A stretch of DNA of 64,000 nucleotides from Mangrovimonas yunxiaonensis (GCF_000733475.1 NZ_JPFK01000007.1:244501-308500); one strand, 5' to 3'. Shown: positions 34,245-43,304, numbered from the stretch's first letter. Notes: a model not told the origin generated them from the sequence alone. Program-made: numbers and translations.

Positions 34245-35471
34245 ATGAAAGATTTACTTCAAAAGTACGAGACAAAAGAGCCCGAAATAGTTTTTAATTG
34301 GAAAGACCCTGAAACAGAAGCAGAAGGGTGGACGGTAATTAACTCATTAAGAGGAGGTGCCGCCGGTGGCGGAACCAGAATGAGGAAAGGATTGGATATG
34401 AACGAAGTGCTGTCTTTGGCTAAGACCATGGAAATAAAATTTACCGTTTCTGGCCCTCCGATTGGTGGCGCTAAGTCGGGAATTAATTTCGATCCTAGCG
34501 ATCCCAGAAAAAAAGGCGTTTTAGAGCGCTGGTATAAAGCCGTATCGCCATTGTTAAAAAGCTACTATGGTACGGGGGGCGATTTGAATGTCGATGAAAT
34601 ACACGAAGTTATCCCCATTACAGAGGAAAGTGGTGTGTGGCACCCACAAGAAGGCGTTTTTAGTGGCCATTTTAAGCCATCGGAAGCCGATAAAATTAAC
34701 CGAATTGGGCAATTGCGCCAAGGTGTGATTAAGGTGTTAGAAAACCCTAATTATTCGCCAAGTGTTGCCAGAAAATACACGGTTGCCGATATGATAACAG
34801 GTTACGGTGTTGCCGAGGCCGTAAAACAGTACTATAACATTTATGGCGGAACCGTTAAAGGCAAACGCGCCATTGTTCAAGGTTTTGGAAACGTAGGTTC
34901 GGCCGCCGCTTTTTACTTAAGCCAAATGGGCGCTAAAATAGTGGGAATTATAGATATTTCGGGAGGTTTGATAAACAAAGATGGGTTTACTTTTGAAGAG
35001 ATAACCGCACTGTTCCTCTCTAAAGACGGAAACAAATTGCGTGCCGATAATTTAATTCCTTTTGAAGAGATGAATGAGAACATCTGGTCGTTGGAAACCG
35101 AAATATTTGCACCTTGCGCCGCTTCAAGACTTATAACAAAGGATCAGATAGACGCCATGATTAATACAGGACTTGAGGTAATCTCTTGCGGAGCTAATGT
35201 GCCTTTTGCCGATAAAGAAATCTTTTTTGGTCCTATTATGGAGCATACCGACAATAAAGTTAGTCTTATACCAGACTTCATTTCAAATTGTGGTATGGCA
35301 AGAGTATTCGCATATTTTATGGAGCGTAAAGTTCAAATGACAGACGAGGCCATTTTTAACGACACTTCAAGAACCATAGAGCAAGCATTAAGAAAAGTAC
35401 ATAATAACAACCCTTCGAAAACCGGAATTAGTGAAACGGCTTTTGAAATAGCATTAAGTCAACTCGTATAA
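34245..35471 (+). CDS. Glu/Leu/Phe/Val dehydrogenase
   Basis: This NAD(P)-dependent amino-acid dehydrogenase of 408 residues has the substrate-lysine motif SGPPIGGAKSGINFDP, the second catalytic region YYGTGGDLNVDE, and the Rossmann loop VQGFGNVGSAAAFYLSQMG. It is shorter than the usual 450-residue glutamate dehydrogenase and is closer in build to the Leu/Phe/Val branch or compact GDHs; the substrate is not fixed by the sequence. It is the first gene of a likely operon, with nhaD only 7 bases downstream. Confidence 0.9.
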   Translation: MKDLLQKYETKEPEIVFNWKDPETEAEGWTVINSLRGGAAGGGTRMRKGLDMNEVLSLAKTMEIKFTVSGPPIGGAKSGINFDPSDPRKKGVLERWYKAVSPLLKSYYGTGGDLNVDEIHEVIPITEESGVWHPQEGVFSGHFKPSEADKINRIGQLRQGVIKVLENPNYSPSVARKYTVADMITGYGVAEAVKQYYNIYGGTVKGKRAIVQGFGNVGSAAAFYLSQMGAKIVGIIDISGGLINKDGFTFEEITALFLSKDGNKLRADNLIPFEEMNENIWSLETEIFAPCAASRLITKDQIDAMINTGLEVISCGANVPFADKEIFFGPIMEHTDNKVSLIPDFISNCGMARVFAYFMERKVQMTDEAIFNDTSRTIEQALRKVHNNNPSKTGISETAFEIALSQLV

Positions 35472-35478
35472 AAACAAC

Positions 35479-36876
35479 ATGGAAGCAATTATTATTAGCG
35501 TATTTGTTATTGGTTATTTAGCAATTACTCTAGAGCACAACTTGAAAGTCGATAAGCTTATACCGGCATTGGTTATGATGGCCATTTGCTGGGCCTTAAT
35601 AGCCTTAGGATTAGACCAGTTTACCCAATGGTTCGATTCTGGAAAACATGCCTTGTTAGATAATTTTGGCATGTTGCCCCATGACGATAAAATGCACCTT
35701 ATGGAAGAAACCCTGCTGCACCATTTGGGCAAGACAGCAGAAATTCTGGTGTTTTTATTGGGGGCCATGACCATAGTAGAAATCATCGATTATTTTGATG
35801 GGTTTTCTACCATAAAAGGTTATGTTAAAACCAAAAGTAAAAAACGCATATTATGGATTTTTGCTTTTCTGGCCTTTTTCTTATCGGCCATAATAGATAA
35901 CCTAACCGCAACCATTGTTCTTATTTCAATCTTGCAAAAACTTGTCGCCGATAGAAACATCCGTATTTGGTATGCCGGATTAATTGTTATCGCTGCAAAT
36001 GCAGGAGGGGCATGGTCGCCAATTGGGGATGTAACCACAACCATGCTATGGATAGGCGATAAGGTAACAACAGGGCACTTGTTTGTGTATTTGTTTATCC
36101 CATCGTTATTGTGCATGTTAGTGCCTGTGTTTATCGCATCGTTTTTGCCTGCCTTTAAAGGCGATTTGGAAACGTTTGAAACCGATGCAGATGATAAACC
36201 TAAAAACAAATACAGTTCAACCATGCTTTATTTAGGGTTGGGCGGTATTGTATCTGTACCGGTTTTTAAAACATTAACCCACCTACCACCTTATGTAGGC
36301 ATGATGTTAGCCTTGGGGATTGTGGGTATTTTTGCCGAAATTTATAGCAATTCAAAATTTGCCATGTCTTATGATGCAACTGGCGATGGCGATCATGAAG
36401 GACACCACAGCCCTGTACACCAATCGTTATCTAAAATAGAAATGCCAAGTATCTTATTCTTTTTAGGTATTTTAATGGCAGTAGCAGCTTTAGAGTCTTT
36501 AGGAATTCTTTTTGGTTTTGCAGAAAGCCTACAAGCACATATGCCAATGTTAGGAACCGAGCTACACCACGAAGGCGTGTCGGATCTTGTGGTACTTTTA
36601 TTGGGTGTAGGATCGGCTGTTATAGATAATGTGCCGCTGGTGGCCGCGAGTTTAGGGATGTTCTCTGAGCCAACAGATAACGAACTGTGGCATTTTATAG
36701 CGTACTCTGCAGGTACAGGCGGTAGCATGCTAATTATAGGATCGGCTGCTGGAGTTGTCGCTATGGGAATGGAAAAAATAGATTTCTTTTGGTATTTAAA
36801 AAAGATTGCATGGTTGGCCTTAATCGGGTTTTTAGTGGGAGCAATAGCTTTTATGTTCACCAGAACAATTTTTTAG
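35479..36876 (+). CDS. nhaD: Na+/H+ antiporter, NhaD type
   Basis: This 465-residue inner-membrane protein has about 12 hydrophobic segments and belongs to the ion transporter superfamily. The NhaD-like core is visible in 'FLSAIIDNLTATIVLISIL', NAGGAWSPIGDVTTTMLWIG, and the second half GVGSAVIDNVPLVAASLGM with SAGTGGSMLIIGSAAGV; the repeated D-N-x-x/P elements are the ion-binding centres. NhaD pumps Na+ out in exchange for protons, which suits a marine bacterium. It follows gdh by 7 bases, and exbB follows after 52 bases. Confidence 0.92.
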   Translation: MEAIIISVFVIGYLAITLEHNLKVDKLIPALVMMAICWALIALGLDQFTQWFDSGKHALLDNFGMLPHDDKMHLMEETLLHHLGKTAEILVFLLGAMTIVEIIDYFDGFSTIKGYVKTKSKKRILWIFAFLAFFLSAIIDNLTATIVLISILQKLVADRNIRIWYAGLIVIAANAGGAWSPIGDVTTTMLWIGDKVTTGHLFVYLFIPSLLCMLVPVFIASFLPAFKGDLETFETDADDKPKNKYSSTMLYLGLGGIVSVPVFKTLTHLPPYVGMMLALGIVGIFAEIYSNSKFAMSYDATGDGDHEGHHSPVHQSLSKIEMPSILFFLGILMAVAALESLGILFGFAESLQAHMPMLGTELHHEGVSDLVVLLLGVGSAVIDNVPLVAASLGMFSEPTDNELWHFIAYSAGTGGSMLIIGSAAGVVAMGMEKIDFFWYLKKIAWLALIGFLVGAIAFMFTRTIF

Positions 36877-36928
36877 CCAAAACGCAGTTATGTATAGTTT
36901 AAGGAAAATAAAACCATAATAAATCAAT

Positions 36929-37630
36929 ATGATAAGTAGTATCATTCAAGACGCTCAAGAAAGCGAACAAGTATTGGTAGATGGCGAATCTGTCGAAAAA
37001 ACCTTGTCCATTATAGAATTAATAGGAAGTGGCGGTGCTGCAGGCCAAATTATTATCGGACTGTTGTTTATTTTGCTGGTTGTAGCCTGTTATATCTATT
37101 TTGAACGGTTGTTTGCCATTAAAGCTGCATCGCAAGTAGATGCCAATTTCATGAATCAAATTAAAGATCATGTTAGTAATGGTAAAATAGAATCGGCACA
37201 AATGCTTTGCGCCCAAGAAAACTCGCCTGTGTCACGATTGATTAACAAAGGTATTACCCGTATAGGAAAACCTTTAGAGGACATTAATACGGCTATAGAG
37301 AATGCCGGGAGATTAGAGGTGTATAACCTTGAAAAGAACGTTAGCGTTTTGGCAACCATTTCTGGAGCAGCCCCTATGATAGGGTTTCTTGGTACGGTTA
37401 TTGGAATGATATTATCCATATTCGAAATTGCAAACTCCGGTGGGCAAATAGATATAAAACTCTTGGCAGATGGACTGTACACCGCAATGACCACAACCGT
37501 AGCCGGTTTAATTGTGGGGATTGTAGGCTATATTGCTTATAACCATTTGGTGGTAAAAACCGATAAGGTGGTTTATCAAATGGAAGCAAATTCGTTGGAG
37601 TTTCTAGACCACTTAAATGAACCTATTTAA
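36929..37630 (+). CDS. exbB: ExbB/TolQ-family proton channel protein
   Basis: The 233-residue inner-membrane protein has three hydrophobic helices (about 33-60, 130-155 and 175-200) and the MotA/TolQ/ExbB signature ISGAAPMIGFLGTVIGMI. Together with ExbD it lets protons flow in to energise TonB. Its stop codon overlaps the exbD start by one base, so the two are coupled. The N-terminal 30 residues are acidic and periplasmic, as in Bacteroidota ExbB. Confidence 0.93.
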   Translation: MISSIIQDAQESEQVLVDGESVEKTLSIIELIGSGGAAGQIIIGLLFILLVVACYIYFERLFAIKAASQVDANFMNQIKDHVSNGKIESAQMLCAQENSPVSRLINKGITRIGKPLEDINTAIENAGRLEVYNLEKNVSVLATISGAAPMIGFLGTVIGMILSIFEIANSGGQIDIKLLADGLYTAMTTTVAGLIVGIVGYIAYNHLVVKTDKVVYQMEANSLEFLDHLNEPI

Positions 37631-38022
37631 TGAAGATAAGAGGAAGAAATAAGGTAACACCAGAGTTTAACATGTCGTCTATGACCGACATTGTTTTCCT
37701 GTTGCTTATCTTTTTTATGTTGGCATCCACTTTGGTTACTACCAATGCCATAGACATCTTATTGCCAAAGGCAAGCGGTAAAACAGAGAATAAAAAATCT
37801 GTAGCGGTGAGCATTAAAAAGGATCTAACGTATTATATAGACCAAAAGCGCGTAGGCGTAAGCGTTCTGGAAAACGAACTAATTAAGGCCTTATCGGGAG
37901 ATGCAAAACCAACCATAGTGCTGCGTGCAGAAAAATCGGTGCCTGTGGACAATGTGGTTAAGGTTATGGATATTGCCAACAGGAATAAGTTTAAGGTTAT
38001 TTTGGCTGTAAAGCCTAATTAA
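37630..38022 (+). CDS. exbD: ExbD/TolR-family biopolymer transport protein
   Basis: The 130-residue protein has the typical short cytoplasmic N-terminus (MKIRGRNKVTPEFNMSSMTD), one transmembrane helix (about 20-40, IVFLLLIFFMLASTLV) with the conserved Asp in the SSMTDIVF segment that carries the proton, and a periplasmic domain ending VVKVMDIANRNKFKVILAVK. It lies between exbB and tonB, with one base to the latter, in a single operon. Confidence 0.94.
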   Translation: MKIRGRNKVTPEFNMSSMTDIVFLLLIFFMLASTLVTTNAIDILLPKASGKTENKKSVAVSIKKDLTYYIDQKRVGVSVLENELIKALSGDAKPTIVLRAEKSVPVDNVVKVMDIANRNKFKVILAVKPN

Positions 38023-38023
38023 T

Positions 38024-38869
38024 ATGAAATACATTGAAACCAAACACGAACGTAATTCAGCAAAAATCACGGCTTTAATTACCCTGATTTTAGTGCTGTT
38101 GTTGTTTGTGGTTGGGCCACCGTATATGGATCCTCCCATAGAATACGGTGTTGCGGTTAATTTTGGAACAACCGATTTTGGCTCTGGTCAAGTGCAACCC
38201 AAAGCGCCAGTAAAATCAGAACCTAAAGAAGTGGTTCAACCTCCAGAAGAAACCGTGTCGGAGGCAGTGGCTTCTACAGCATCTGAAGCAAAAGAAGAGG
38301 TGCTTACTCAAGAAACAGAAGAAGCCATAGCCATAAAAAAGCAAAAAGAAGCCGAAGCCAAAGCTAAGGCCGAGGCAGAAGCCAAGGCAAAAGCCGAAGC
38401 CGAACGTATTGCCAAAGAAAAACGAGAGCAGGAAGAAAAAAAGAAAAAACTAGACGCTTTAATAGGCGGGGTTAGCAAATCGGAAGGTGTTACGGGAAGT
38501 GAAGGCGACGATAACCAAGCAGGCGATAAAGGGCAACTAGATGGCGACCCCTATGCCCCAAGCTATTTTGGTGGTCCCGGAAGCGGTAGTGGAGGTGTAG
38601 GTTATGGTCTAAACGGCCGCGGTAAGGCAACATATCAAACTTTAAAACAGGACTGCAACGAAAGCGGGATGGTTATCGTTAAGATTGTGGTTAATCAAAG
38701 CGGTAATGTTATTCAGGCAACGCCAGGTGTAAAAGGAACAACAAACACGGCATCTTGTTTGTTGGAACCAGCAAAAAAAATAGCCCTATCACATAAGTGG
38801 CGCCCAGATGCCAATGCACCGGCTAAGCAGATTGGCTTTGTAAGAGTAAACTTCAATTTAGGACAGTAA
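38024..38869 (+). CDS. Energy transducer TonB-like protein
   Basis: The 281-residue protein has a single N-terminal transmembrane helix (about 15-33), a proline- and glutamate-rich spacer, a long Ala/Lys/Glu coiled stretch (about 100-150, with the repeat unit AEAKAKAE), a Gly-rich linker and a small C-terminal globular domain ending FVRVNFNLGQ. This is TonB architecture: it carries energy from ExbB-ExbD to outer-membrane receptors. The C-terminal domain is diverged from E. coli TonB but its strands and position fit. The gene context exbB-exbD-tonB supports the call. Confidence 0.88.
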   Translation: MKYIETKHERNSAKITALITLILVLLLFVVGPPYMDPPIEYGVAVNFGTTDFGSGQVQPKAPVKSEPKEVVQPPEETVSEAVASTASEAKEEVLTQETEEAIAIKKQKEAEAKAKAEAEAKAKAEAERIAKEKREQEEKKKKLDALIGGVSKSEGVTGSEGDDNQAGDKGQLDGDPYAPSYFGGPGSGSGGVGYGLNGRGKATYQTLKQDCNESGMVIVKIVVNQSGNVIQATPGVKGTTNTASCLLEPAKKIALSHKWRPDANAPAKQIGFVRVNFNLGQ

Positions 38870-38876
38870 CGGTCCC

Positions 38877-40100
38877 ATGACATATCAAGAAACCATAACA
38901 TGGATGTTTTCCAAGTTGCCCATGTACCAACGGCAAGGGAAATCGGCATATAAAAAAGATTTGAGCAACACGCTGGCACTAGCAGCGCATTTAGGGCACC
39001 CAGAGCGAACATTGCAAACCATACATGTCGCAGGAACCAATGGTAAGGGATCGACAACCAACATGCTGGCAGCTGTTTTTCAGGAGGCAGGCTACACCAC
39101 AGGCATGTTTACCTCACCACATTTAAAAGATTATCGCGAGCGTATTAAGGTTAATGGTAACTTGGTGAGCAAACAGTTTGTAATGGGCTTTATAAAGCGA
39201 AACAAAGCTTTTTTAGAGCGTACATCTTTATCGTTTTTCGAAATGACCACGCTCATGGCTTTCGAGTATTTTTCAAAAAAGAAAGTAGACATCGCCATTA
39301 TTGAAGTTGGTTTGGGTGGTCGTTTGGATTCTACTAACATCATCCATCCCTTAGTTTCTGCTATTACAAACATAGGGCTAGACCACACGCAGTTTTTAGG
39401 AAATGATTTGGCAACCATTGCAAAAGAAAAGGCCGGGATTATAAAGCACAAAACCCCTGTTGTTATAGGCGAAACACAAGATGAAACCGCGCCTGTTTTT
39501 AAAGCCGTGGCAGAAGCGAACGAGGCACCAATTTATTTTGCCGACCAGCTGGTGAAAAAAACATCTTATAGCAGTGATCTGCTAGGGGTGTATCAACAAA
39601 AAAATATGAAAACGGTTTTGCAGGTGCTGGAGTGTGTAAACGCAATGGGCACATATACCATTACACCAAACCATATAAAAGACGGCTTGCTAAATGTTGT
39701 TAAGCATACGGGCTTGCAAGGACGTTGGCAGATATTGCAGCATGCCCCTAAGGTTATTTGCGATACGGCACATAACAAGGAAGGACTAACCTTAGTTTTC
39801 TCCCAGCTACTTCAGGAGAAGTTTAGTAAGTTGCATATCGTGTTTGGCGTGGTAGACGATAAAGATTTAGGGGCTATATTAAACATTTTGCCCAAAACAG
39901 CACAATATTATTTATGCAGACCAAATGTTCCTAGGGGAATGAGTGAAAAAAAATTAAAAGTAGCTTTCGACAAGGCCGAACTAACATCCGAGTCATATAT
40001 AAGTGTAAATCAGGCGCTTTTAAACGCAAAATTAAAGGCCAAACCAAACGATTTGATTTTTGTTGGGGGTAGTACCTTTACTGTGGCAGAAATAATTTAA
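38877..40100 (+). CDS. folC: Folylpolyglutamate synthase/dihydrofolate synthase
   Basis: FolC adds glutamate to dihydropteroate and to reduced folates with ATP. The 407-residue Mur-ligase-like protein has the P-loop HVAGTNGKGSTTNMLAAVF near residue 50, then MFTSPHLKDYRERI, EVGLGGRLDSTN and NIGLDHTQFLGNDLATIAKEKAGI, all FolC signatures. The second domain includes DTAHNKEG. It lies 7 bases behind tonB and closes the operon, followed by the tRNA-Val promoter. Bifunctionality is family knowledge and not shown by the sequence. Confidence 0.94.
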   Translation: MTYQETITWMFSKLPMYQRQGKSAYKKDLSNTLALAAHLGHPERTLQTIHVAGTNGKGSTTNMLAAVFQEAGYTTGMFTSPHLKDYRERIKVNGNLVSKQFVMGFIKRNKAFLERTSLSFFEMTTLMAFEYFSKKKVDIAIIEVGLGGRLDSTNIIHPLVSAITNIGLDHTQFLGNDLATIAKEKAGIIKHKTPVVIGETQDETAPVFKAVAEANEAPIYFADQLVKKTSYSSDLLGVYQQKNMKTVLQVLECVNAMGTYTITPNHIKDGLLNVVKHTGLQGRWQILQHAPKVICDTAHNKEGLTLVFSQLLQEKFSKLHIVFGVVDDKDLGAILNILPKTAQYYLCRPNVPRGMSEKKLKVAFDKAELTSESYISVNQALLNAKLKAKPNDLIFVGGSTFTVAEII

Positions 40101-40119
40101 TTTTTTTTCAAAAAAAGTT

Positions 40120-40148
40120 TTGCAGTATCAAAAACTGCTTTATATTTG
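40120..40148 (+). promoter_or_regulatory. Promoter of tRNA-Val
   Basis: TTG at 40120-40122, an 18-base spacer and TATATTTG at 40141-40148 give a perfect two-element Bacteroidota promoter, 17 bases before the tRNA 5' end. Confidence 0.75.
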
Positions 40149-40164
40149 CAGTCCAATTACGAAA

Positions 40165-40239
40165 GGGCGCGTAGCTCAGTTGGTTCAGAGCACTTGGTTT
40201 ACACCCAAGGGGTCAGGGGTTCGAATCCCTTCGCGCCCA
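40165..40239 (+). tRNA. tRNA-Val (anticodon TAC)
   Basis: The cloverleaf is complete: a 7-bp acceptor stem GGGCGCG / CGCGCCC, the D arm with GCTC...GAGC, the anticodon stem CTTGG / CCAAG with loop TTTACAC (anticodon TAC, reads GTA), the variable region GGGTC, and the T arm AGGGG-TTCGAAT-CCCTT. The discriminator is A. The 3' CCA is not encoded, as usual in this phylum. It has its own promoter and a terminator (40242-40272). Confidence 0.97.
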
Positions 40240-40241
40240 CT

Positions 40242-40272
40242 AAATCCCGAAGTTAACTTCGGGATTTTTTTA
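40242..40272 (+). terminator. Terminator of tRNA-Val
   Basis: AAATCCCGAAGTT / AACTTCGGGATTT makes a near-perfect 13-bp stem with a T7 tail, starting three bases behind the tRNA. Confidence 0.88.
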
Positions 40273-40294
40273 TGCCCATAAGTTGTGAAACATT

Positions 40295-40864
40295 ATGAAA
40301 AAAACTCTAATAATATTAATAATAGTTCTGACTTCAAATTTAGCTGAAGCACAGTTTATAAAAGAAAAATCAATAAACGCTCAAATTGGGTATGGCATAA
40401 GCGTACCTTATGAAAGTGTTGATGACATTGCTAACCGAGGATTTTTTGCTCAAGGTGAATTAGTACTTAAAGCGACTTCTTGGTTTGAGCTTAGACCTTA
40501 CGCTGGTTTTATATTGACAAGTTCAAACGGAAAAGACCTAAATGACAATCCGACAGACGAAAAAGCGGAATCAAAAGCATTTTTACTTGGAGGAAAAGCA
40601 AGGGTTCGAGCCCCAATTCCTTGGGTAGCACCTTATGTTGAAATTGGAATTGGAACTTCTATTGGAAAATTCGAAACATTAACAGCATTTGACAATATCG
40701 ATAAAGGTGGAATAATTTATCACATACCTTTTGCTTTCGGACTCGAATTAGGAAAAAATAACAATGTTGATTTAGGACTTACTTATTATTTCCAACCGTC
40801 AGTCGAGCAATTCGTTGGAGCATTTGCAGTTGGGATTACATTTCCGCTGAATAATAAAAAATAA
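40295..40864 (+). CDS. Exported beta-barrel hypothetical protein, possible cassette gene
   Basis: The 189-residue protein has a clear signal peptide (MKKTLIILIIVLTSNLAEAQ) and alternating strands rich in Gly/Tyr/Phe, for example ELRPYAGFILTSSNGK and VDLGLTYYFQPSVEQ, ending in AVGITFPLNNKK; this suits a small outer-membrane beta-barrel. Codon use differs from neighbours, with many GGA and ATT-GGA runs and more A/T. It stands alone between tRNA-Val and a 100-base imperfect palindrome starting at its own stop codon. That layout looks like an integron cassette. Function is not known. Confidence 0.75.
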   Translation: MKKTLIILIIVLTSNLAEAQFIKEKSINAQIGYGISVPYESVDDIANRGFFAQGELVLKATSWFELRPYAGFILTSSNGKDLNDNPTDEKAESKAFLLGGKARVRAPIPWVAPYVEIGIGTSIGKFETLTAFDNIDKGGIIYHIPFAFGLELGKNNNVDLGLTYYFQPSVEQFVGAFAVGITFPLNNKK

Positions 40865-40964
40865 CGTTTTACAACACCGGCTATAGTTCATTGCTTCTGA
40901 CTTTCCTCTCGGAAAATCTCCTCACGGATTTTCACGCAACGAAACCATAGCGAAACACGTTAAG
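40862..40964. repeat. Imperfect palindrome resembling an attC recombination site
   Basis: About 100 bases fold into a three-step hairpin. The outer arms TAACGTTTTAC / GAAACACGTTA pair imperfectly. The middle arms GCTATAGTTCATTGC (40880-40894) and GCAACGAAACCATAGC (40936-40951) pair with small bulges. The inner arms GAAAATC (40912-40918) and GATTTTC (40927-40933) pair perfectly. Bulged stems with ACGTT/AACGT-type ends right behind a short gene's stop codon are the features of integron attC sites. The exact GTTRRRY core is only approximated (GTTAAGG at 40959). No integrase is present in the window. Confidence 0.5.
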
Positions 40965-41116
40965 GGTAGCCATATTTTTCCTCTCTTAATTTCTGTTTGG
41001 TGACAGCCCCTTTTATCGACATTAACGGTATTTAAGCATTTTTTTTCTTATTATTAATCAGATTTGCTTTTTTTGTGTCCTGAATCCTTAAACCTGATTT
41101 TTAATCTTTTTCTTAA
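40965..41116. other. Non-coding T-rich stretch before the LuxR-type gene
   Basis: No gene or clear promoter is recognised. The segment separates the attC-like palindrome from the regulator and probably carries the regulator's promoter. Confidence 0.3.
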
Positions 41117-41887
41117 ATGAAGATCACCAACATTAAAAGTACGTATAAAGAAATTTTTCAGTCTTACGACATGCCTGCTCTAGAGGAGCATATTGAAAAA
41201 ATTATAGAGCTAGATGCGTATTTGCCTTATTCAAGTACCTTTTTTTGTGTTACCAACACACAAAACTTGTCGTTTGAATACATTAGTAAAAACATGACGG
41301 CTTGTATTGGGTTAGATGCGACCCTGTTGAAAGCAGAGGGGATGCGGTATTTTTGGAGCAGGATTCACCCAGAAGATCTCGATAATTGGTTAACTGCCCT
41401 TAAGGATTTAATGGCCTTTACGTTAAGTGAAATTCCTTTAGAAGAGCGCAACCGAATGACTTATACCTGGAATTACAGGTTGATGAATGGTGAAGGGAAG
41501 TATGTTAACATCGTTCAAAATACATCGCCGTTAAAATTTGATTTTAACGATAAGCCTATAGTAGGCCTAGCCCATTATACTGTTTTAGATCCTAAGGTTA
41601 AGTTGGAGGTTAGTGCAACGGCAAAGCTGCTAAACGAGCAAAACGCTTACGAAACAAAATATTTTAACAACTATAACCAGAAATTATTAGCCGATGGCTT
41701 GAGCAATAGGGAGCGCGATATCGTGCGTTTGCTTATTTTAAAGTACTCTAGTAAGGTTATTGCCGAAAAACTAAGTATAAGCCCTAATACCGTAGATACC
41801 CATAGGAGAAACATACTTAAAAAGCTTAACGTAACCTCTACGGGAGAGCTTATAGGCATGATGAAAGCCAGTAAATTTGTCATTTAA
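41117..41887 (+). CDS. LuxR-type regulator with PAS-like sensor
   Basis: The 256-residue protein has an N-terminal PAS-like domain (about residues 45-160, with SFEYISKNMTACIGLDATLL and FWSRIHPEDLDNWLTALKDL) and a C-terminal LuxR/GerE DNA-binding helix-turn-helix (about 192-252: LSNRERDIVRLLILKYSSKV, then ISPNTVDTHRRNILKKLNV). No phosphoacceptor receiver domain is seen, so it is likely a one-component regulator whose PAS domain senses a ligand or redox state. It is monocistronic. This arrangement is common in Flavobacteriaceae; the signal and targets are unknown. Confidence 0.88.
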   Translation: MKITNIKSTYKEIFQSYDMPALEEHIEKIIELDAYLPYSSTFFCVTNTQNLSFEYISKNMTACIGLDATLLKAEGMRYFWSRIHPEDLDNWLTALKDLMAFTLSEIPLEERNRMTYTWNYRLMNGEGKYVNIVQNTSPLKFDFNDKPIVGLAHYTVLDPKVKLEVSATAKLLNEQNAYETKYFNNYNQKLLADGLSNRERDIVRLLILKYSSKVIAEKLSISPNTVDTHRRNILKKLNVTSTGELIGMMKASKFVI

Positions 41888-42012
41888 TTATAAAAATACT
41901 CAAATTGAGTATTGCATGTTAGCCAAATGATGCCGATTTTTGATATGCTATTATTAATCTAAGGGAATATTAGGGCGCTTTTCGTTATTTTTAATGTTGA
42001 GTGCTCTTTTTT

Positions 42013-43293
42013 TTACAATAAATCCAAGGCCCTTTCTAAAGCCATACCTCTAGAGCCTTTAATTAAAATGTGTTGTCCTGAAATGGGACTGTTTTTAAGA
42101 TGTTCTGCTAGGGCTTGGTAATTCTTAAAGGCATGTAAATGGGCAGCGTTAGTTTTTGCTTCAAAAAAAGCTTGCCCCACTATAAAAGCTTTCAAATCTT
42201 TTTGCCCCTCGAGAAAGGAAACAACATGTTGGTGTTCTAGCTGGCTGTCTGTCCCAAGTTCGAACATGTCTCCAAGAATAACCAATTTTTCCTTACCGGC
42301 AAGACTAGTAAAATTTTCAAGAGCAGCCATCATGCTTGTGGGATTGGCGTTATAGGCATCAAGAAGCACGCTATTCTTGCCCGTTTCTATCATTTGCGAC
42401 CGATTGTTGGCGGGAATGTAATTTTCTATGGCGTGTTTTATAAGTGTTGGGGCAACATTAAAGTGTTGCCCAACGGCAATAGCTACTGCAATATTGTTAA
42501 AATTGTAACGCCCAATTAAATGACTGTTTATTTGTTGTCCCATGTATGTTACCGAAACCAAGGGATTGGCGCTTAAAAAGCTTACGGTAGTTTTCTTGGC
42601 GTTGGGGCCAAAGGGTATGGTGTTGTAATATTGGCCAACTTGTGCGACTTGTGTTTTGTCGGTTTCGTTTAAAAAAATGGGTTTGTTGTGGTTTTTTAGG
42701 TGGTTGTATAATTCAGATTTGGCTTTAACAACGCCGTCTAAGCTGCCAAAACCTTCTAAATGGGCTTTGCCAAAATTGGTGATTAACCCAAAATCGGGAA
42801 GGGTTAAACCACAAAGAAAGTCTATTTCGTGGTGGTGGTTGGCGCCCATTTCTACAACGGCAATTTCGGTTTCCTTTTTAAGATCTAATAGGGTTAGCGG
42901 TACGCCTATGTGGTTGTTAAGGTTGCCTTTGGTGGCGCTTACCTGATATTTTTGAGACAAGACAGCTTTAATCAGCTCTTTGGTTGTTGTTTTCCCGTTA
43001 CTGCCAGTTAAAGCGATAATGGGAGTGTTTAATTGTTTTCTGTGATGGGTGGCTAAGTGTTGTAGGGTTGTTAAAACATGATCAACAAGAATATGTTTTG
43101 GGGAAGTTTTGTATGCTTCTTCATCAATAACAACATATTTGGCACCGTTTTCCAGCGCTTTATCGGCAAAGATATTCCCGTTAAAGTTTTCGCCTTTTAA
43201 GGCAAAGAACATGCTGTTGTTTGTAATGTGTCTTGTATCTGTGCAGGCGCCGCTACACTCTAAAAAACGTTGGTAAAGCGAGTCGATTGTCAT
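42013..43293 (-). CDS. murF: UDP-MurNAc-tripeptide-D-Ala-D-Ala ligase
   Basis: MurF adds D-Ala-D-Ala to the UDP-MurNAc-tripeptide with ATP, the last cytoplasmic step of peptidoglycan precursor synthesis. The 426-residue protein has the P-loop IALTGSNGKTTTKELI, then NNHIGVPLTLL, AVVEMGANHHHEIDFLC and the C-terminal-domain segment LLDAYNANPTSMMAALENF with VILGDMFELG. All are MurF signatures. It is transcribed in the same direction as gldJ upstream and separated by gldJ's terminator, so it probably has its own promoter as well. Confidence 0.96.
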   Translation of the reverse strand: MTIDSLYQRFLECSGACTDTRHITNNSMFFALKGENFNGNIFADKALENGAKYVVIDEEAYKTSPKHILVDHVLTTLQHLATHHRKQLNTPIIALTGSNGKTTTKELIKAVLSQKYQVSATKGNLNNHIGVPLTLLDLKKETEIAVVEMGANHHHEIDFLCGLTLPDFGLITNFGKAHLEGFGSLDGVVKAKSELYNHLKNHNKPIFLNETDKTQVAQVGQYYNTIPFGPNAKKTTVSFLSANPLVSVTYMGQQINSHLIGRYNFNNIAVAIAVGQHFNVAPTLIKHAIENYIPANNRSQMIETGKNSVLLDAYNANPTSMMAALENFTSLAGKEKLVILGDMFELGTDSQLEHQHVVSFLEGQKDLKAFIVGQAFFEAKTNAAHLHAFKNYQALAEHLKNSPISGQHILIKGSRGMALERALDLL

Positions 43294-43304
43294 AAAGTAA
43301 ATGT

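Noticed and set aside
40165-40239. tRNA-Val as an attachment site for an integrated element
   Set aside because: No direct repeat of the tRNA 3' end is found downstream and no integrase gene is present; the tRNA terminator is intact right behind it.
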